Shown in pieces: positions 34,394 through 46,193 of a DNA stretch of 64,000 nucleotides (its first letter is position 1; each line of letters begins with the position of its first letter). The translations under genes were made by a program, and so were the position numbers. The stretch is from NCBI GenBank assembly GCA_023078685.1, contig JALGAS010000010.1:1256799-1320798 (forward strand), read 5' to 3'. Under the pieces are notes generated by a model. The model ran no database searches. It was given only the letters and a program-made list of their open reading frames with translations, and was not told where the DNA came from. The DNA comes from Neopestalotiopsis rosae. Lineage: Eukaryota > Ascomycota > Sordariomycetes > Amphisphaeriales > Sporocadaceae.

Positions 34394-35781
34394 ATGTCTA
34401 AAGGGAAGGTCTGCCTCGCTTACTCCGGAGGCCTGGACACTAGTTGCATTCTCAAATATCTTTTGGTGAGATGAAAATCCTGAAAACAGTTCAATGCTGC
34501 GAACTCATTGCTGATGCTCTGCTACAGGAAGAAGGATACGAGGTCATCTGCTTCACGGCTGACATTGGTCAAGAAGAAGACTTTGATGCCGTCAGAGAAA
34601 AGGCTCTACAGATTGGTGCCAGCAAGGTCTACATTGAAGATATTCGCAGAGAGGTACGGAACACAGATGATATCACGAAAAAGACTCTTTATCATGGCTC
34701 TCCTGCTGACAGCTTACGTGATAGTTCATTGAGGAGTTGTGCTACCCAGCCATTCAATGCAATGCCATATATGAGAATGTCTACCTCTTGGGAACATCGC
34801 TTGCCCGTCCCGTGACGGCCCGCGCGCAGATTGCCATTGCCCAAAAGGAGGGCTGCTTTGCCGTATCTCACGGCTGCACGGGCAAAGGTAACGACCAGAT
34901 CCGCTTCGAGCTCGCCTTTTACGATCTCCAGCCTACCATCCAAGTCATTGCCCCTTGGCGCGATCCCGTATTTTACGAGAGATTCAAGGGCCGCAATGAC
35001 TTGCTCGACTATGCAGCCGAGAAGGGCATCCCCGTCACAAGCACCAAGAGCAAGCCGTGGTCCATGGACGAGAACCTGGCTCACTGCAGCTATGAAGCGG
35101 GTATCCTCGAGGACCCCAAAACTAGCCCTCCTGATGACATGTGGAAGTTGACAGTGGACCCAATGTCGGCTCCTGACCAGCCGGAGGATTTCATTCTCAC
35201 CTTTGAAAAGGGTCTACCCGTCAAGCTCGAGTATGACGGCGGGAAAAAGACGGCCACAGACTCGGTCGACCTGTTTCTGACTGCCAATACCATTGCCCGC
35301 AGGAATGGAGTTGGTCGTATCGACATTGTCGAGAATCGCTTCATTGGACTCAAGTCGCGCGGCTGCTACGAGACTCCCGGCCTGACCATGCTGCGCCGCC
35401 CATGTGGACCTCGAGGGTCTGGTCTTAGACCGTGAGGTCCGCGCACTCCGTGACCAGTTCATCACGTTCAACTTCGCAAAGCTGCTGTACAACGGCATGT
35501 ACTTTTCGCCCGAGCGCGAGTTTCTGTCCAAGAGCATCATTGCCTCGCAGGAAGATGTCAATGGCTCTGTGCGCTGCCGTGCTTACAAGGGCTCCTTCAG
35601 TGTCCTTGGGCGCTGGTCCGAAACGGCCAACCTCTATGACGCTAGTGAGAGCTCCATGGACGAGATTGGCGACTTCTCCCCCAAGGACACCACTGGATTC
35701 ATCAGTGTCAATGCCATTCGCTTGAAGAAATATGGAAAAGCCAAGGAGGAACGCGGTGAGAGTTTGGTTAAGAAGTTGTGA
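34394..35781 (+). CDS. ARG1: Argininosuccinate synthase, interrupted by an apparent frameshift
   Basis: Exons 34394-34465, 34528-34653 and 34725-35781. The product starts [17 protein letters not shown], with the SGGLDTS ATP-pyrophosphatase loop, then [15 protein letters not shown] and [12 protein letters not shown]. Both are hallmarks of the enzyme that joins citrulline and aspartate using ATP. The reading frame breaks at about 35391-35400: upstream ends LTMLR, and the family's next residues ([16 protein letters not shown]) continue in the +1 frame to the stop at 35781. No intron fits. Length over both frames (about 418 residues) equals the family norm, and both halves look well conserved. 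It is therefore either a very recent pseudogene or a base-calling error in a GC-rich run. It may be a cluster-associated second copy; if it is the genome's only copy, an assembly error is likely. Confidence 0.88.
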
Positions 35782-37557
35782 AAGAGGCCATCATCTGATA
35801 CAGATATGGAATCATAGACCACTTGATAAAGCTCAAAAGCGAAAGGACTTCCTCATTTGCGTTCACTAGAAATAAAGGAAATGATAGAAACGATCTATGG
35901 AATACATTTTTTTTTTCGTGGTGATGACCTCTTGTAGCAGTGACGGCGAAGAGAATGAAGGAGATATGGTAACAAGCTATCAGACCGGAAACGTAGGGAT
36001 CGGGGGTGGGCTTATGAGCAAAAATAAAGAGCAGAACGTATACATTACTCATGTCGCCAAGTACAGCCAGCACCACGACGTCGCACAACCGGGACTGCTT
36101 CTGTCGCCCATATCTGGATTGGGGTCGGCAGGTATCCGAGTAGAATACACAGGTGTACTCCATATTGGCCGCAGGTGAAAGGGCCGTGAGACTCAAAACT
36201 CGAATACGAAAAAGGGCCTGTTTTTGCCTCCCTTACAACCATACTCTGCTTCCCGATGTTCGATTAAAACACTTCGTAGGTAAGGTATCAACTAAGAGGA
36301 TTTTTGCTTTCTGTCATTGCTTTGCAAACTTTCTATATGCAGAATGAGGGGCTTGGGTCTTACCTGGAGTCTACGATATGAGAGTTGGGAACTTTGTACC
36401 ATGCTACCATAAGTTCTAGAACACTTGGCATTCTTTCAACTATTCCATAGATAGACTCGAAACCGCTCGTCCTGGAGTTGCATCATTGACGATTGGTGAC
36501 CTTGGAGAACTTTGTTTGACGGTCGTCGTTTGTCGGATTGATTGTATGTGAAATAAGAAGATTCGAGTGAACCCAAATATGTCGATAAGAAGCGAAGACG
36601 AATGCAACTCGCTTTGAGTCGCAATATGGCCCTTATGACTTATGATTAAGACATTTGATACCCTCGCGATAAGTCTTCTATTTCTTAGTGACCTGCATGG
36701 CCGTGGGCATTAGTAAAAGACTTTATCACGGTTCAATAGCTCAGATGTCGATGTTCCGACCCATTTTTCCAGGAAAAAAAAAAGATGAGCCTACAACTGA
36801 AGAAAACATCAATTGCTGGGATTTCTATAGCGAGGCTCCAAGAGTTATGCTTGTCTGGAACCGTACTTCATTCGCCAATGGTTCAGCTCGGCGTACCTCG
36901 CAAGCCATCCAACAGGCGTGCAGTCTAACTCTGCAGGGGAAGCGATAAGGCCAGGGCCGCCTTAACCAATCAAGATGAGATCTACAGTACACAAATGATG
37001 TTTCCTTTGGTTTTGAGCCTTATGATTTGAACCCAACTCCGAGACCTGACCAAATAGTCTGCTGCTTGCTTGCATGAAGCTGAAAGAATACAAGGGTGCC
37101 TTCCAAGGTCCTGGTGTAATGCTCTATCAGCTAGCACCTTCAGCACAGCCATTACCCATGCCGTCTGCATCTGTATCCACTATTATCTCCACACTTTCCG
37201 ACACGTAGCTCAGCACCTAGCAGCTGGAATGTTAGTGCGTAAAATAGTTCCTTACGTCCATCGATAGGGAATAGCTCGACAGTATTGATTGGCTGTATGT
37301 ACCAAAGTCTAGTATTCACGTCTTGCGCGGGTTCTCGATTTATCTAATTTACATCGCAGACCAAAGCACAGCTCCAGTAACATTCCTAGCTGGCAGGGGG
37401 TGTTAGGGATATTTACCTCACGGTGTAGATATATACGATATAAATGTTATATCTGACCAGAGACCTCGCCTGGAGGCTTACCACTTCATTCTGTGAATCT
37501 ATCGCAAGGTAAATAATGGCATTTTATCGTGATCACTAAAGCGATTCTCAGATCGAG
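35782..37557. other. Intergenic, nothing recognised
   Basis: 1.8 kb. ORFs at 35897-36196 and 36688-36948 lack domains. No repeats or RNA genes seen. The right end holds the promoter of the Kre9-like gene. Confidence 0.4.
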
Positions 37558-38506
37558 ATGGACTTGTTTTCTTACACGTTCATCAAGTCAGTCTTATGGA
37601 CACTGCTTTTTATTTCTCCTTTTATCCCAATTGCCACAGCCGGAAGCAATGGGTTCATCGCGCCAACAGGTAGTGACATACTTTACATCGGGTCGCCTTA
37701 CACGATTTCGTGGGATTCTTCGGACTCCACTGGGAGTGTTTTCCTACAATTGTCCTACGGCAAGGATGAGATCTATGGCAATGTGACCTGTATGCTAATC
37801 TCATATCCATATTCTGCGTGCTGTGGGATGATCTGATTTGTTGAGATAGCATCGACATCTAATTCGGGCTCATACATCTGGACACCTGAGGATGTAATCG
37901 ACGGATACGACTATTTCCTTGTCATATGCGACATTTTGGACGTTGATCGATCTGATTGCAGCTACACGAACGGAAGATTTTCGATCTCTTCATCAACAAC
38001 GTCGAGCTCAAGCTCGTCTGTTGCGCAATCTACGACCGCGACATCGCCCGAGAGGTATCCCACATAGTCTTTCACTAAAGACTAAGGCAAGAGCTTACTT
38101 AAATGTTAATAGTACTGCCTAAACCTCAACGAGCTCGACGTTTTCACCCTCATCGACGGCTGCATCGGACGCAGGCGGCCAGTCAACTGGGCTCGCAACG
38201 ACGTACCTGGTCGTGATCGCCGTGTTAGTCACATTATTTGTGGTCGCCTTAATAGCCTTTGGGATATGCCTGTCCTTGCGGAGAAGAAGAAGGAAGAGGA
38301 CAAAAACAAACGTCGCTGCTGCCGGTGTGGTATCCGAAGACCCGCCCTCTCTGGTCCAAGAGTCGAAGACATACGATAAGGCCGAACTTCCGACTAAGAA
38401 CGACGTTCACAAGTCTGAGACAGAACAATATTATGAGGCCGCCCCGAGCGAGCTGCCGATAGTGCAAGATGGGCCATTCGAGCTTGGCGTAAACACGCCA
38501 AGATGA
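37558..38506 (+). CDS. Kre9/Knh1-like single-TM cell-surface protein
   Basis: Three exons, 37558-37789, 37850-38054 and 38134-38506, give 269 residues. A signal peptide (about residues 1-29) is followed by a beta-rich ectodomain of about 85 residues with GSNGFIAPTGSD, YTISWDSS and YIWTPEDVIDG, typical of the Kre9/Knh1 N-terminal domain. A Ser/Thr-rich stalk comes next, then a TM near residues 165-188 (YLVVIAVLVTLFVVALIAFG) and a basic RRRRRKR stop-transfer with a cytoplasmic tail of about 75 residues. The last acceptor was taken as AACGAG at 38128-38133, because the nearer AG at 38112 leads straight to a stop. Fungal proteins of this layout sit at the plasma membrane or wall. A sensing or wall-structure role is inference. 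Confidence 0.75.
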
Positions 38507-38721
38507 GTTCGCCCATGCAAACATGGAACTGAAATAGATGATAATGCCAAAGGATCTTTCACATCGTGATCTTGGAAGGCGACGTATTTGTGCTTGATAA
38601 TTCATGTATTACTTCGCATCAGTAAATGCATTTAGAAACTAAGCGCAGCACTTGTTTTTTGACTTGTATAGATGCCGTTTTGCTGCAGTAGCTAGCCTGT
38701 TCTTTCTTCTTCACCATCTCC

Positions 38722-39702
38722 TTATCCTCCACAATGAAATTTCTGTCTGATTGGAATCCCCCTCTTGAGAAGTCGACATATCTTTACAAACACGATCCCA
38801 AGTGTAATGGCCATGACAGACCATGCCAACCATATCTCTATCTCTTTGATGTGATCGGCAAACTCGTTGAAGAGTACTCCGTCTGCACTATGCCATGACC
38901 TTCCAGCAGCATGTCCCACCATACTCTTGGTGAAATCATGATGTAGTAGTGCCACCTCGTCGCTCGGCGCATCACGCAAGATCCAGTATTGCCAGAACGC
39001 TGCCGTCACCATCATTGGTCCGGTAGACCAGAACACCTGCAGGTATGGCAGCAGTATCCGTTTATAATGTGAGCCGCCACGCTGTTTGGCTGTGCGGAGC
39101 GTCTCGTACAAGAACATGGAACCTTTCTCGGCCATGAAAAAGTGGTTGCTGAAGCCCGAGTTGCCAGAGGTCGAGCTGAATATGGCTTGTATCCCGGACC
39201 GGCGAAGGCAGTCAATACTACCAGGCTCCTTAGGGAACACGTCCAGGTCTGCGTAAATTCCCCCTCTTGCGTGTACAACCACAAGCCTCGCCAGGTCCGC
39301 TCTTTGAATATCTTGTGTGTATCCGTTGTACGTCGACAATAGCCAAGTGTATTCGGACTCTATGAGCCGCCGGATGTCTCGATCTGTCCACAGTGTCACT
39401 GTGTAATTGAGGGGCCCGAAGTTGTCTTTCCAGAATTCGCACGACGCTTTCGACGAGTATGTATCGGTGTTCGCGGTCTTCCAAATTTGATGGATCGTAT
39501 TTTGGATGCTACGGCGCGGGGGACTTTCGTCATCGTCAAGCTGGGCGGTTTCCTCGGCGTCGCATCTCTCGAGGAGGTCGATCGTGTCTGTCACATCATC
39601 TAGCTCCAGGTAGCTTAATTGATGGATGATGGTGAATGTGATGACCATGAGCGTCAGGACAATGGTGCATTTTCGAATGTTCCAGCGGACAAATGAAGCC
39701 AT
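38722..39702 (-). CDS. DXD-type glycosyltransferase (OCH1/SUR1-like)
   Basis: Single 326-residue ORF. An N-terminal TM (about residues 12-32) makes it a type II Golgi-style protein. The catalytic core shows IHQIWKT, LWTDRDIRRLI, and DLARLVVVHARGGIYADLDVFP, where DLD near residue 149 is the metal/nucleotide-sugar DXD motif. This is the glycosyltransferase-32 (Gly_transf_sug) layout of alpha-1,6-mannosyltransferase Och1 and of the inositol-phosphorylceramide mannosyltransferases Sur1/Csh1. A second hydrophobic segment near residues 290-312 fits the Sur1-type arrangement. The acceptor is unknown; mannosylation of glycans or sphingolipids is the family norm. Confidence 0.85.
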   Translation of the reverse strand: MASFVRWNIRKCTIVLTLMVITFTIIHQLSYLELDDVTDTIDLLERCDAEETAQLDDDESPPRRSIQNTIHQIWKTANTDTYSSKASCEFWKDNFGPLNYTVTLWTDRDIRRLIESEYTWLLSTYNGYTQDIQRADLARLVVVHARGGIYADLDVFPKEPGSIDCLRRSGIQAIFSSTSGNSGFSNHFFMAEKGSMFLYETLRTAKQRGGSHYKRILLPYLQVFWSTGPMMVTAAFWQYWILRDAPSDEVALLHHDFTKSMVGHAAGRSWHSADGVLFNEFADHIKEIEIWLAWSVMAITLGIVFVKICRLLKRGIPIRQKFHCGG

Positions 39703-41823
39703 GTTGCTTTCGTTTTCTCGCGAGTTGTGCCTCTATCACCCACTTGGTAAGCTGACAAGGGAGAATGTAGAAGAGAACAGAGTAGAGACTGAATGAATAT
39801 GCTTTTTGTATGAACAAAGGGTCGTTACAAAGGCAGTCTCAGCTCAGATTTTGTAGATGATGCTCTCGGCCATTGAAATCGTCCCGCAACAAGTCACCCA
39901 AGTTATCTAATTAGGAGAGCCTCGACATGAGGTCTTCCATAGCGCAACCATAATCAGAAGAATAGACAACCTGATCATCACGAGCACCACTGAAACGTTA
40001 CAACAGCATTGGACATTCACACAAGCATTAAGTCTCGCATCAATTGATTTACGCTGATCCATATGGATAGAGTTTGCACTGCCATTATAGAATTGGTAAC
40101 AGACAAGCAGGTAGAGCGCTAGAGCTATATCTCCATAGCACCCTATTAGCAAATCACCTAATCTGTATAACTTTATTTTCGCATGCACGGATCGCTGAGA
40201 GGTTTCATAGTACAAGAATCTTGAAACCATGCTAGGAGGGCATGATATGAGATTGGCTAAAATTCCGCATTTCGATGTGGTCTATGCTTGAGCGCAGTTC
40301 AGGCAGCCGTTTAGCTATAAACCAGGCAGCTGCCAAGAGTTGTGTGGTGTTATTGACATTCTTAGCGGGTTCCACTTTAACACTCTCAATGTCGTGAATA
40401 CGACCCCAGGGACCAATTATTCTAAAAACAGAACTTCGCAAAAAAGAAGGAAAGAAACAAATGAGGATGAGCTTCAGTCCTGCCGACGTTATCCGGGCAG
40501 AGATCATTCGGATACATGTGAGCATTTCACTGCCCTCCAATACTGTATGTACGATTATTAAGTGCTATGATGTCTGTCCACAAATATCAATTGTATTTTC
40601 TTCATAATGGCAATGCAAATCGTACCGCACGTAGCCGGAGTTGCAGCACGACTAGAAGGCCTACAGCCGTATTGTAGTGTAAATTGTTCTGGATCACATC
40701 CGGCTCGAAGAGATGACTGGGCTTACAATGTAGTACTACCAGATTAGTATCCTAAAAAGTGCTCTGGGTTATGATCAATCGTAATAACAGATTTCTGAGT
40801 TCTTGGCATGCACAATTTGTATACACTATCCTCTGGCGGTTCCTCGAGCGTTCTGCCAGACGCAGCCAGAAATTTGTGCTACTCAGTAGTGCCGGAAGTG
40901 TATTTTGGATCTATAAATGCTTCAACACTTCAACGTCACTCCTTTCTGCCTTGCTCTTATTATGAAAAAGGATCAAGCGCGCTAATGAGTAACCACTTCT
41001 GGTATTCATGCCGTATAGTGCACCGGGGTCCATCTGTCAAGCCACAAGTGTTGGGATAAGCAATATGAATTCTATGCTCAAGTGCACTGTGCAACGGCGA
41101 TAGCATTCCTCACTACATATTTTTAGGAAACATAAGACATGTAACAAGAGATCTTGGGTTGGGGCTATTCAATGCGTTCCTGTATGTATTAAGACGTATG
41201 TAAAGCTCAGTACCAAGACCGGACAATTTGTGTATGGAGACTCAAAAAGGATCTACATTGATTGGAGTCAATTAGAAGATCTTTTGCTCTTATTTGGAGG
41301 TTATTTGGCTTTCTACAACTCGCCCGCGAGTAAATCGTAAACGGATTAAAAGTGGCGAATGAGACCAATTTGATAACAATTGAAGCACCTGATAGGCAAG
41401 ATGCCGACTAACAAGCTTTTTGCTTTGGGCTACCTATTGCTTTGCAGACCCACTGCACTGAAGAAGGCCTAGTTTTCCCAAGCCTCATGCAGGTGTAACC
41501 AACACCAAGAAACCCCTGTCTACATGGGTCGCCGTCGCTAAAACTATGTTTCTTGTCACCAACCAACACGGCGCATCAGCTATGCGACTTGAGAGCTCTC
41601 GTGCCCTTCATCCGTCGCATCTCTTCTTCTGGAAAATACTTCAAACCCTCTTTCACTATCACCGGCAAGAGACACATTATTGATGGTGCAAGTGCCTTGA
41701 TTCTCCTCAGACTGCAGTAATCCTACAGCATTCAGCTTGCGTCCCACTCGCCCTGATTTCTTTTCTCGCTCATCTCGTACTTTCCTTTGAGTGTTGTGAA
41801 CAGAGTCGTGAGGCGCCTCAGAT
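39703..41823. other. Intergenic, nothing recognised
   Basis: 2.1 kb between divergently transcribed genes, holding promoters of the glycosyltransferase (left) and the second P450 (right). ORFs at 39907-40230, 40232-40540 (minus) and 40808-41059 (plus) show no secure domain. Confidence 0.4.
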
Positions 41824-43450
41824 ATGTTGGTACCTCTTCTACTTGCGGCACTGCCGTTGCTCGGACTCTACCTTTATAACAAGGTATACCACAAGCGCTT
41901 CCAGCAATATGCTAGCCTGCCGCAATTGCCGCCTTCACTGGCATGGGGCCATCTCGCAGCATTTGATGAGTATATCAAACGTGGCAAAAAAGACCTTCAT
42001 CCCGGTAAATCGTTTCCCAAAAAGGTGAAATATTAAACAAAAAGCTAATATATTACCAGACCTTGTATTTTCCGAGATGCACGAGACTCTAGGAAAACCA
42101 CCACTAATGTTTGTTGACCTTCGCCCAGTCAACCGCCCTATGGTCCTCGTCACTAGCCATGAGATTGCCGAGCAAATATCCAGACCCTCCGCACTCTTCC
42201 CAACTAGTGTGCCCAAGGCGAATTTGAAGTATCTCAATCATGTCATTGGTACAACATCAATTCTGGCAGCTGAGGGCGACCATTGGAAGAGTCTTCGCAA
42301 AAGGTTTAATCCAGGCTTTGCCCCGCAACACTTGCTAACACTTCTGCCCGCCATTTTGGACAAGACCTCACTCTTTGCTGGTCAACTAGACAAGCTCGTC
42401 AGCACCGGAGAAGAGTTCGCCTTGCTTCCTCTTGTCGTGAACCTAACGTTCGATATCATAGGAGCAGTGGTCATGAGCGTCGACCTCGAAGCACAGCGCA
42501 CTGACGCCCAGGGCGAGATGATACAACTCTTCAGCGAGCTCCTGAGCTGCTACCTGGACGACAAGGCCGACTTTCCTTGGTGGGTTATTCCTCATGTGGA
42601 GTTGAAGCGCCGCCGATTGGGGAAGCGCATAGACGCATTACTTCGGGATATTGTTCAACGAAAATTTGCTCAACACCAGCAGAAGCAGAATGGAAGCAGC
42701 ACATCGCGCAGCATTCTTTCTCTGAGTTTCCAAGATATAACAGAGCTGACTCCCGAACTGCTCGACGCGACGTGTGATCAGATCAAAACGTTCCTCTTGG
42801 CCGGACACGATACAACCAGTACGACACTCGCATGGGCCTTCTATGAGTTATCGCGCACTCCACGTGTTCTGGATGCAGTACGTAGGGAGCTCGACGAGGT
42901 TCTGGGCGTCGATGCAGATACAACCGCTATACATGACCGGCTCCTTGCTCCAGATGGGGCGGACCTAATCAACCGGATGCCGTACATCTCTGCAGTTATC
43001 AAGGAGACATTGCGAATCCATCCGCCGGCCGCCACCGCACGAACATCCCCGTACGGCAGCTCACTCACAGTCAAGACACCTGACGGTAAAAGCCACTGCC
43101 TCGACGGAACCATTATATACAATTGCAACAGTATCATCCACCGCGACCCAGCTGTCTATGGAGATACAGCAGAGATATTCAGACCTGAAAGATGGCTTGG
43201 CGATGCTGGGTCGAGATCTCATGGTGTACCCGCCAGTGCCTGGAGACCGTTTGAAAGAGGGCCCCGGAGCTGCATTGGTCTGGAATTCGCAAACATCGAG
43301 GCCCGAGTCATCATTGCCGTTGTTGCTCGCAGATATGAATTTACCAAGGTGGGGTTGGGTGAGCTGGCCCAGGACGACAATGGCCAGGTGATACTGCTCA
43401 ATGACACAGAGCAATTAAAAGTCAGGTCTGAGCTTTATACGGTCCGTTGA
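41824..43450 (+). CDS. Cytochrome P450 monooxygenase
   Basis: Two exons, 41824-42004 and 42060-43450, give 523 residues. The first 20 residues are a membrane anchor. The canonical I-helix FLLAGHDTTSTTLAWAF lies near residue 306, the ExxR motif is KETLRIHPPA, the PERF region is FRPERW, and the haem loop is FERGPRSCIGLEFA near 460. All key residues are intact. The long internal charged loop and LEFANIEARVIIAVVARRYEF tail suit fungal class II P450s related to those of polyketide pathways. The next gene on the same strand is an aldo-keto reductase 0.8 kb away. Such a P450/AKR pair is common in polyketide clusters, but no synthase is present here. Confidence 0.93.
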
Positions 43451-44232
43451 AACCAATACTGCCCACCATTGATGCTAGTGGCTAGCCTCTTGCTAACAAA
43501 TCTCGGTACAGACAAGGCAGATCACAACCAAGCCGGTCGACGCGATGAGGATGAAGGTCAAGTTAGCGGCGGCCAAGATGTGATCATATTATTCCGCCCC
43601 AAAATGCGAAATGAGGAGACTTCTGATGCTTTGGTGTATATGCCAGCATACTTACATGCTTGGGCAAGTTTTTTGCATTCTCATGTAGGAACTGCTCTTG
43701 GATTTCGTCAAAATTTGCATCTGGTGCTCATTATGCCGCTGTTGAAGGCTTGACTTGTCGTGAGACCTCGTCGCGGACCTTGCTTCACACGCACCCTTAC
43801 CACTAACATCTTCTTCTCGTGATATGTACGTCATGATTTCTTTCTATTCATCCACGGTCAATTGAAAACCAGCGACGATCCTTATGAATCTGACCATTGC
43901 CTAGTTTCCTGGGGCACCACTATGTTGCCGAAATTCCGCCTCAGGAGTTTGTGCTTAACCCCGTAACCCCGCTAAGGCCGCCCCGCGAATCCCTGTATAT
44001 GACAAAATAGTGCATAGCAGTTGATTGAGACAATGGTGCGGCCTAAGGATTCGACCGCCGATGGACGGGCGAATGGGCACTACAACTGTGTATCCAGACC
44101 ACAGTGTTCAGAAAGTTATAGTCATTCGTCTGCACTTAAATAGAAATGCCTTTGGGCCTAATATAAGATCTACGGTATTCGTGCAAAGCACCATTTCATA
44201 ACAACAAACCAACCAAATCGCCGTCATCCACC
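43451..44232. promoter_or_regulatory. Intergenic with AKR promoter
   Basis: 782 bp. ATATAAG at 44161-44167 lies about 70 bp upstream of the AKR start and is a good TATA candidate. A pyrimidine/adenine leader with CAACAAACC follows. No gene recognised. Confidence 0.45.
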
Positions 44233-45372
44233 ATGGTTTTCAGACCCGTTGTAGAACCGAAGACAGAGCTTGGTCGCTATCGTGTCCTCTCTAGCAATGC
44301 CGGGGTGCGCGTCTCTCCTCTAGCTCTAGGAGCAATGTCTCTAGGCACAGCATGGGCGGGTGTTCTAGGTGGGGTGACCAAGCAGGACGCGTTCAAGCTG
44401 TTGGACTGCTTCGTAGAGTCTGGCGGTAATTTCGTCGACACGGCCAACAATTACCAGAATGAAGAATCTGAAATGATTCTGGGGGAATGGGCAGCTACCC
44501 GAGGCAACCGAGATCTACTTTTCATCGCCACAAAGTTCACCAACGCATTCCGTACCCACGATCTTGGTACCGGCAAGACTGTCAACTACGGCGGCAACCA
44601 CAAAAAGTCACTGATGCTATCCGTCAACGCCTCACTTAAGAAGCTGCAAACGACGTATATCGACCTCCTCTACGTCCACTGGTGGGACTGGACTACCTCT
44701 ATTGAGGAGTTGATGAACTCGCTCCACATTCTGATTGAGCAAGGAAAGGTCCTGTATCTGGGCATCTCGGATACACCTGCCTGGATTGTGGCTGCCGCCA
44801 ATACTCATGCCAAAGCACATGGCAAGACACCTTTCTCTGTCTACCAAGGCCGCTGGAACGTGATGGATCGGGACTTTGAGAGAGACATCATCCCCATGGC
44901 GCGTCATTTCGGCATGGCACTGTGCCCTTGGAACGTTCTGGGAGGGGGAGAGCTCAAGACCAAGGCGCAGCTCGAGGCTCGCGAGCGTGAAGGCGACAGT
45001 GCTCGGCACAAGGAGCAGAGCGAATATGCTCAGAAGGTCAGCGAGGCCCTTGCTAATGTGGCTGCTGAACATGGAACCGACAGCATTCAGCAGATTGCTC
45101 TGGCGTACGTCATGAGAAAAACTCGAAACGTCTTTCCACTTGTAGGATGTCGCAAGCAATCGCATCTGGAAGACAACATCAAGGCACTGAGCATCCGTTT
45201 GACAGATGACCAGATGCACTATCTTGAGAGTGTCAAACCGTTTGATCTGGGCTTCCCGTTAAACTTCATTGGCGACGATCCCAAGGAGACTGGTGGATAT
45301 TCAAAGCTGATGGAGTGCCTTGTCGGGGCGAAGGTCGCATTGCCAAGCCCACCGAAACCAGTCGGTTACTAG
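44233..45372 (+). CDS. Aldo-keto reductase (norsolorinate reductase / aryl-alcohol dehydrogenase type)
   Basis: Single 379-residue ORF with the (beta/alpha)8 AKR layout. The catalytic tetrad is visible: Asp in FVDTANNY near residue 67, Tyr near 72, Lys in IATKFT near 99 and His in VHWWDW near 148. The strand LGISDTPAWIVAAAN and the C-terminal segment with VFPLVGCRK...LEDNIKAL bind NADPH. Features such as SVNASLKKLQTTYIDLLYVHWWDWTTSIEELM are those of the AKR9 group (norsolorinic acid reductase, yeast Aad proteins). It should be cytosolic and reduce an aromatic aldehyde or ketone. Whether it works with the adjacent P450 is inference from position. Confidence 0.92.
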   Translation: MVFRPVVEPKTELGRYRVLSSNAGVRVSPLALGAMSLGTAWAGVLGGVTKQDAFKLLDCFVESGGNFVDTANNYQNEESEMILGEWAATRGNRDLLFIATKFTNAFRTHDLGTGKTVNYGGNHKKSLMLSVNASLKKLQTTYIDLLYVHWWDWTTSIEELMNSLHILIEQGKVLYLGISDTPAWIVAAANTHAKAHGKTPFSVYQGRWNVMDRDFERDIIPMARHFGMALCPWNVLGGGELKTKAQLEAREREGDSARHKEQSEYAQKVSEALANVAAEHGTDSIQQIALAYVMRKTRNVFPLVGCRKQSHLEDNIKALSIRLTDDQMHYLESVKPFDLGFPLNFIGDDPKETGGYSKLMECLVGAKVALPSPPKPVGY

Positions 45373-45931
45373 GAATGAATCATAGATAGGGAAGTCATGA
45401 AGATCGAATGTTGAATTGGGACATTCCCTAAAGCGCTTCTGTCTACCTTGTTCAGGACAGGTGAAGCCCTCCATGAAATCACCCAAGTAACGATTGAAAG
45501 TTTCTCATCCCTATCAAAGCTTGTATGACGAAAGCAATACTAGCTGCCCTGGAGGTCAACTATCATCACGAAAGCAATATGAGGAACTAAAGCCCTGTCA
45601 TCCATTCAGCAGACTAGGCGGCTGTCTGCGGTTGCTGAATAATAATAGGGATGGCTATACTGCGCAGGGGCGGAATAAGGAAGCGTGTTACTATGCTCAA
45701 CTGGTGCATTGCATCACGATTCGAAGTTAGCTTACGAATTTATCACAGCACGCATAACATTTCACGTCAATCCCACTGTAGCTCACGGTATTGTTCCACT
45801 ATGCTAAGGGGTTGAGCTATCGTGAGCCCTCGTCGCCGACCTTGAACGACAACTCACTATTCACAACCAGCTCGACATCTTTCTTCTGAGTACGTAATAG
45901 ACACATTCTCTTCATCAACAACAAATCAATA
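45373..45931. other. Intergenic, nothing recognised
   Basis: AKR 3' region and 5' flank of the tRNA gene. A short ORF at 45494-45730 has no recognisable content. Confidence 0.4.
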
Positions 45932-46021
45932 GGTCTTGTGGTCTAGTGGTATGATTCGCGCTTAGGGAAAACCCTGAACATTGTTTGCGCGAGGCCCCGT
46001 GTTCGATCCACGGCAAGACCC
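45932..46021 (+). tRNA. tRNA-Pro (AGG) with an 18-base intron
   Basis: Acceptor arms GGTCTTG and CAAGACC pair perfectly, and the B box is GTTCGATCC in a CCGTG/CACGG T-stem. The anticodon stem is CGCGC (45957-45961) with GCGCG (45987-45991), and the anticodon AGG is at 45964-45966. The extra bases 45968-45985 sit one base after the anticodon, the standard nuclear intron position, and contain CCCT, which pairs with the anticodon loop. Confidence 0.93.
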
Positions 46022-46034
46022 TTAGTTTTGCACC

Positions 46035-46039
46035 TTTTT
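46035..46039 (+). terminator. RNA polymerase III terminator of tRNA-Pro
   Basis: First run of five T residues downstream of the tRNA gene, 13 bases past its end. Confidence 0.7.
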
Positions 46040-46193
46040 GTATTGTTTTGCAGATTTCTCGTGATTGAATATGACTTGTCGCATGCCACGTCATTCTTTT
46101 CAAAGTCTTCATGAATAAAAATATTTGCAGTGTATCAATATCTGCAAATTATTGGGCGGCTACTTTTAAAGTTGCGAAATTGTTCTATACCAT

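Noticed and set aside
40232..40540. Minus-strand ORF with a vague aegerolysin-like stretch (WGRIHD region)
   Set aside because: Only a few residues fit. Conserved downstream positions are missing and no convincing exon structure could be built.
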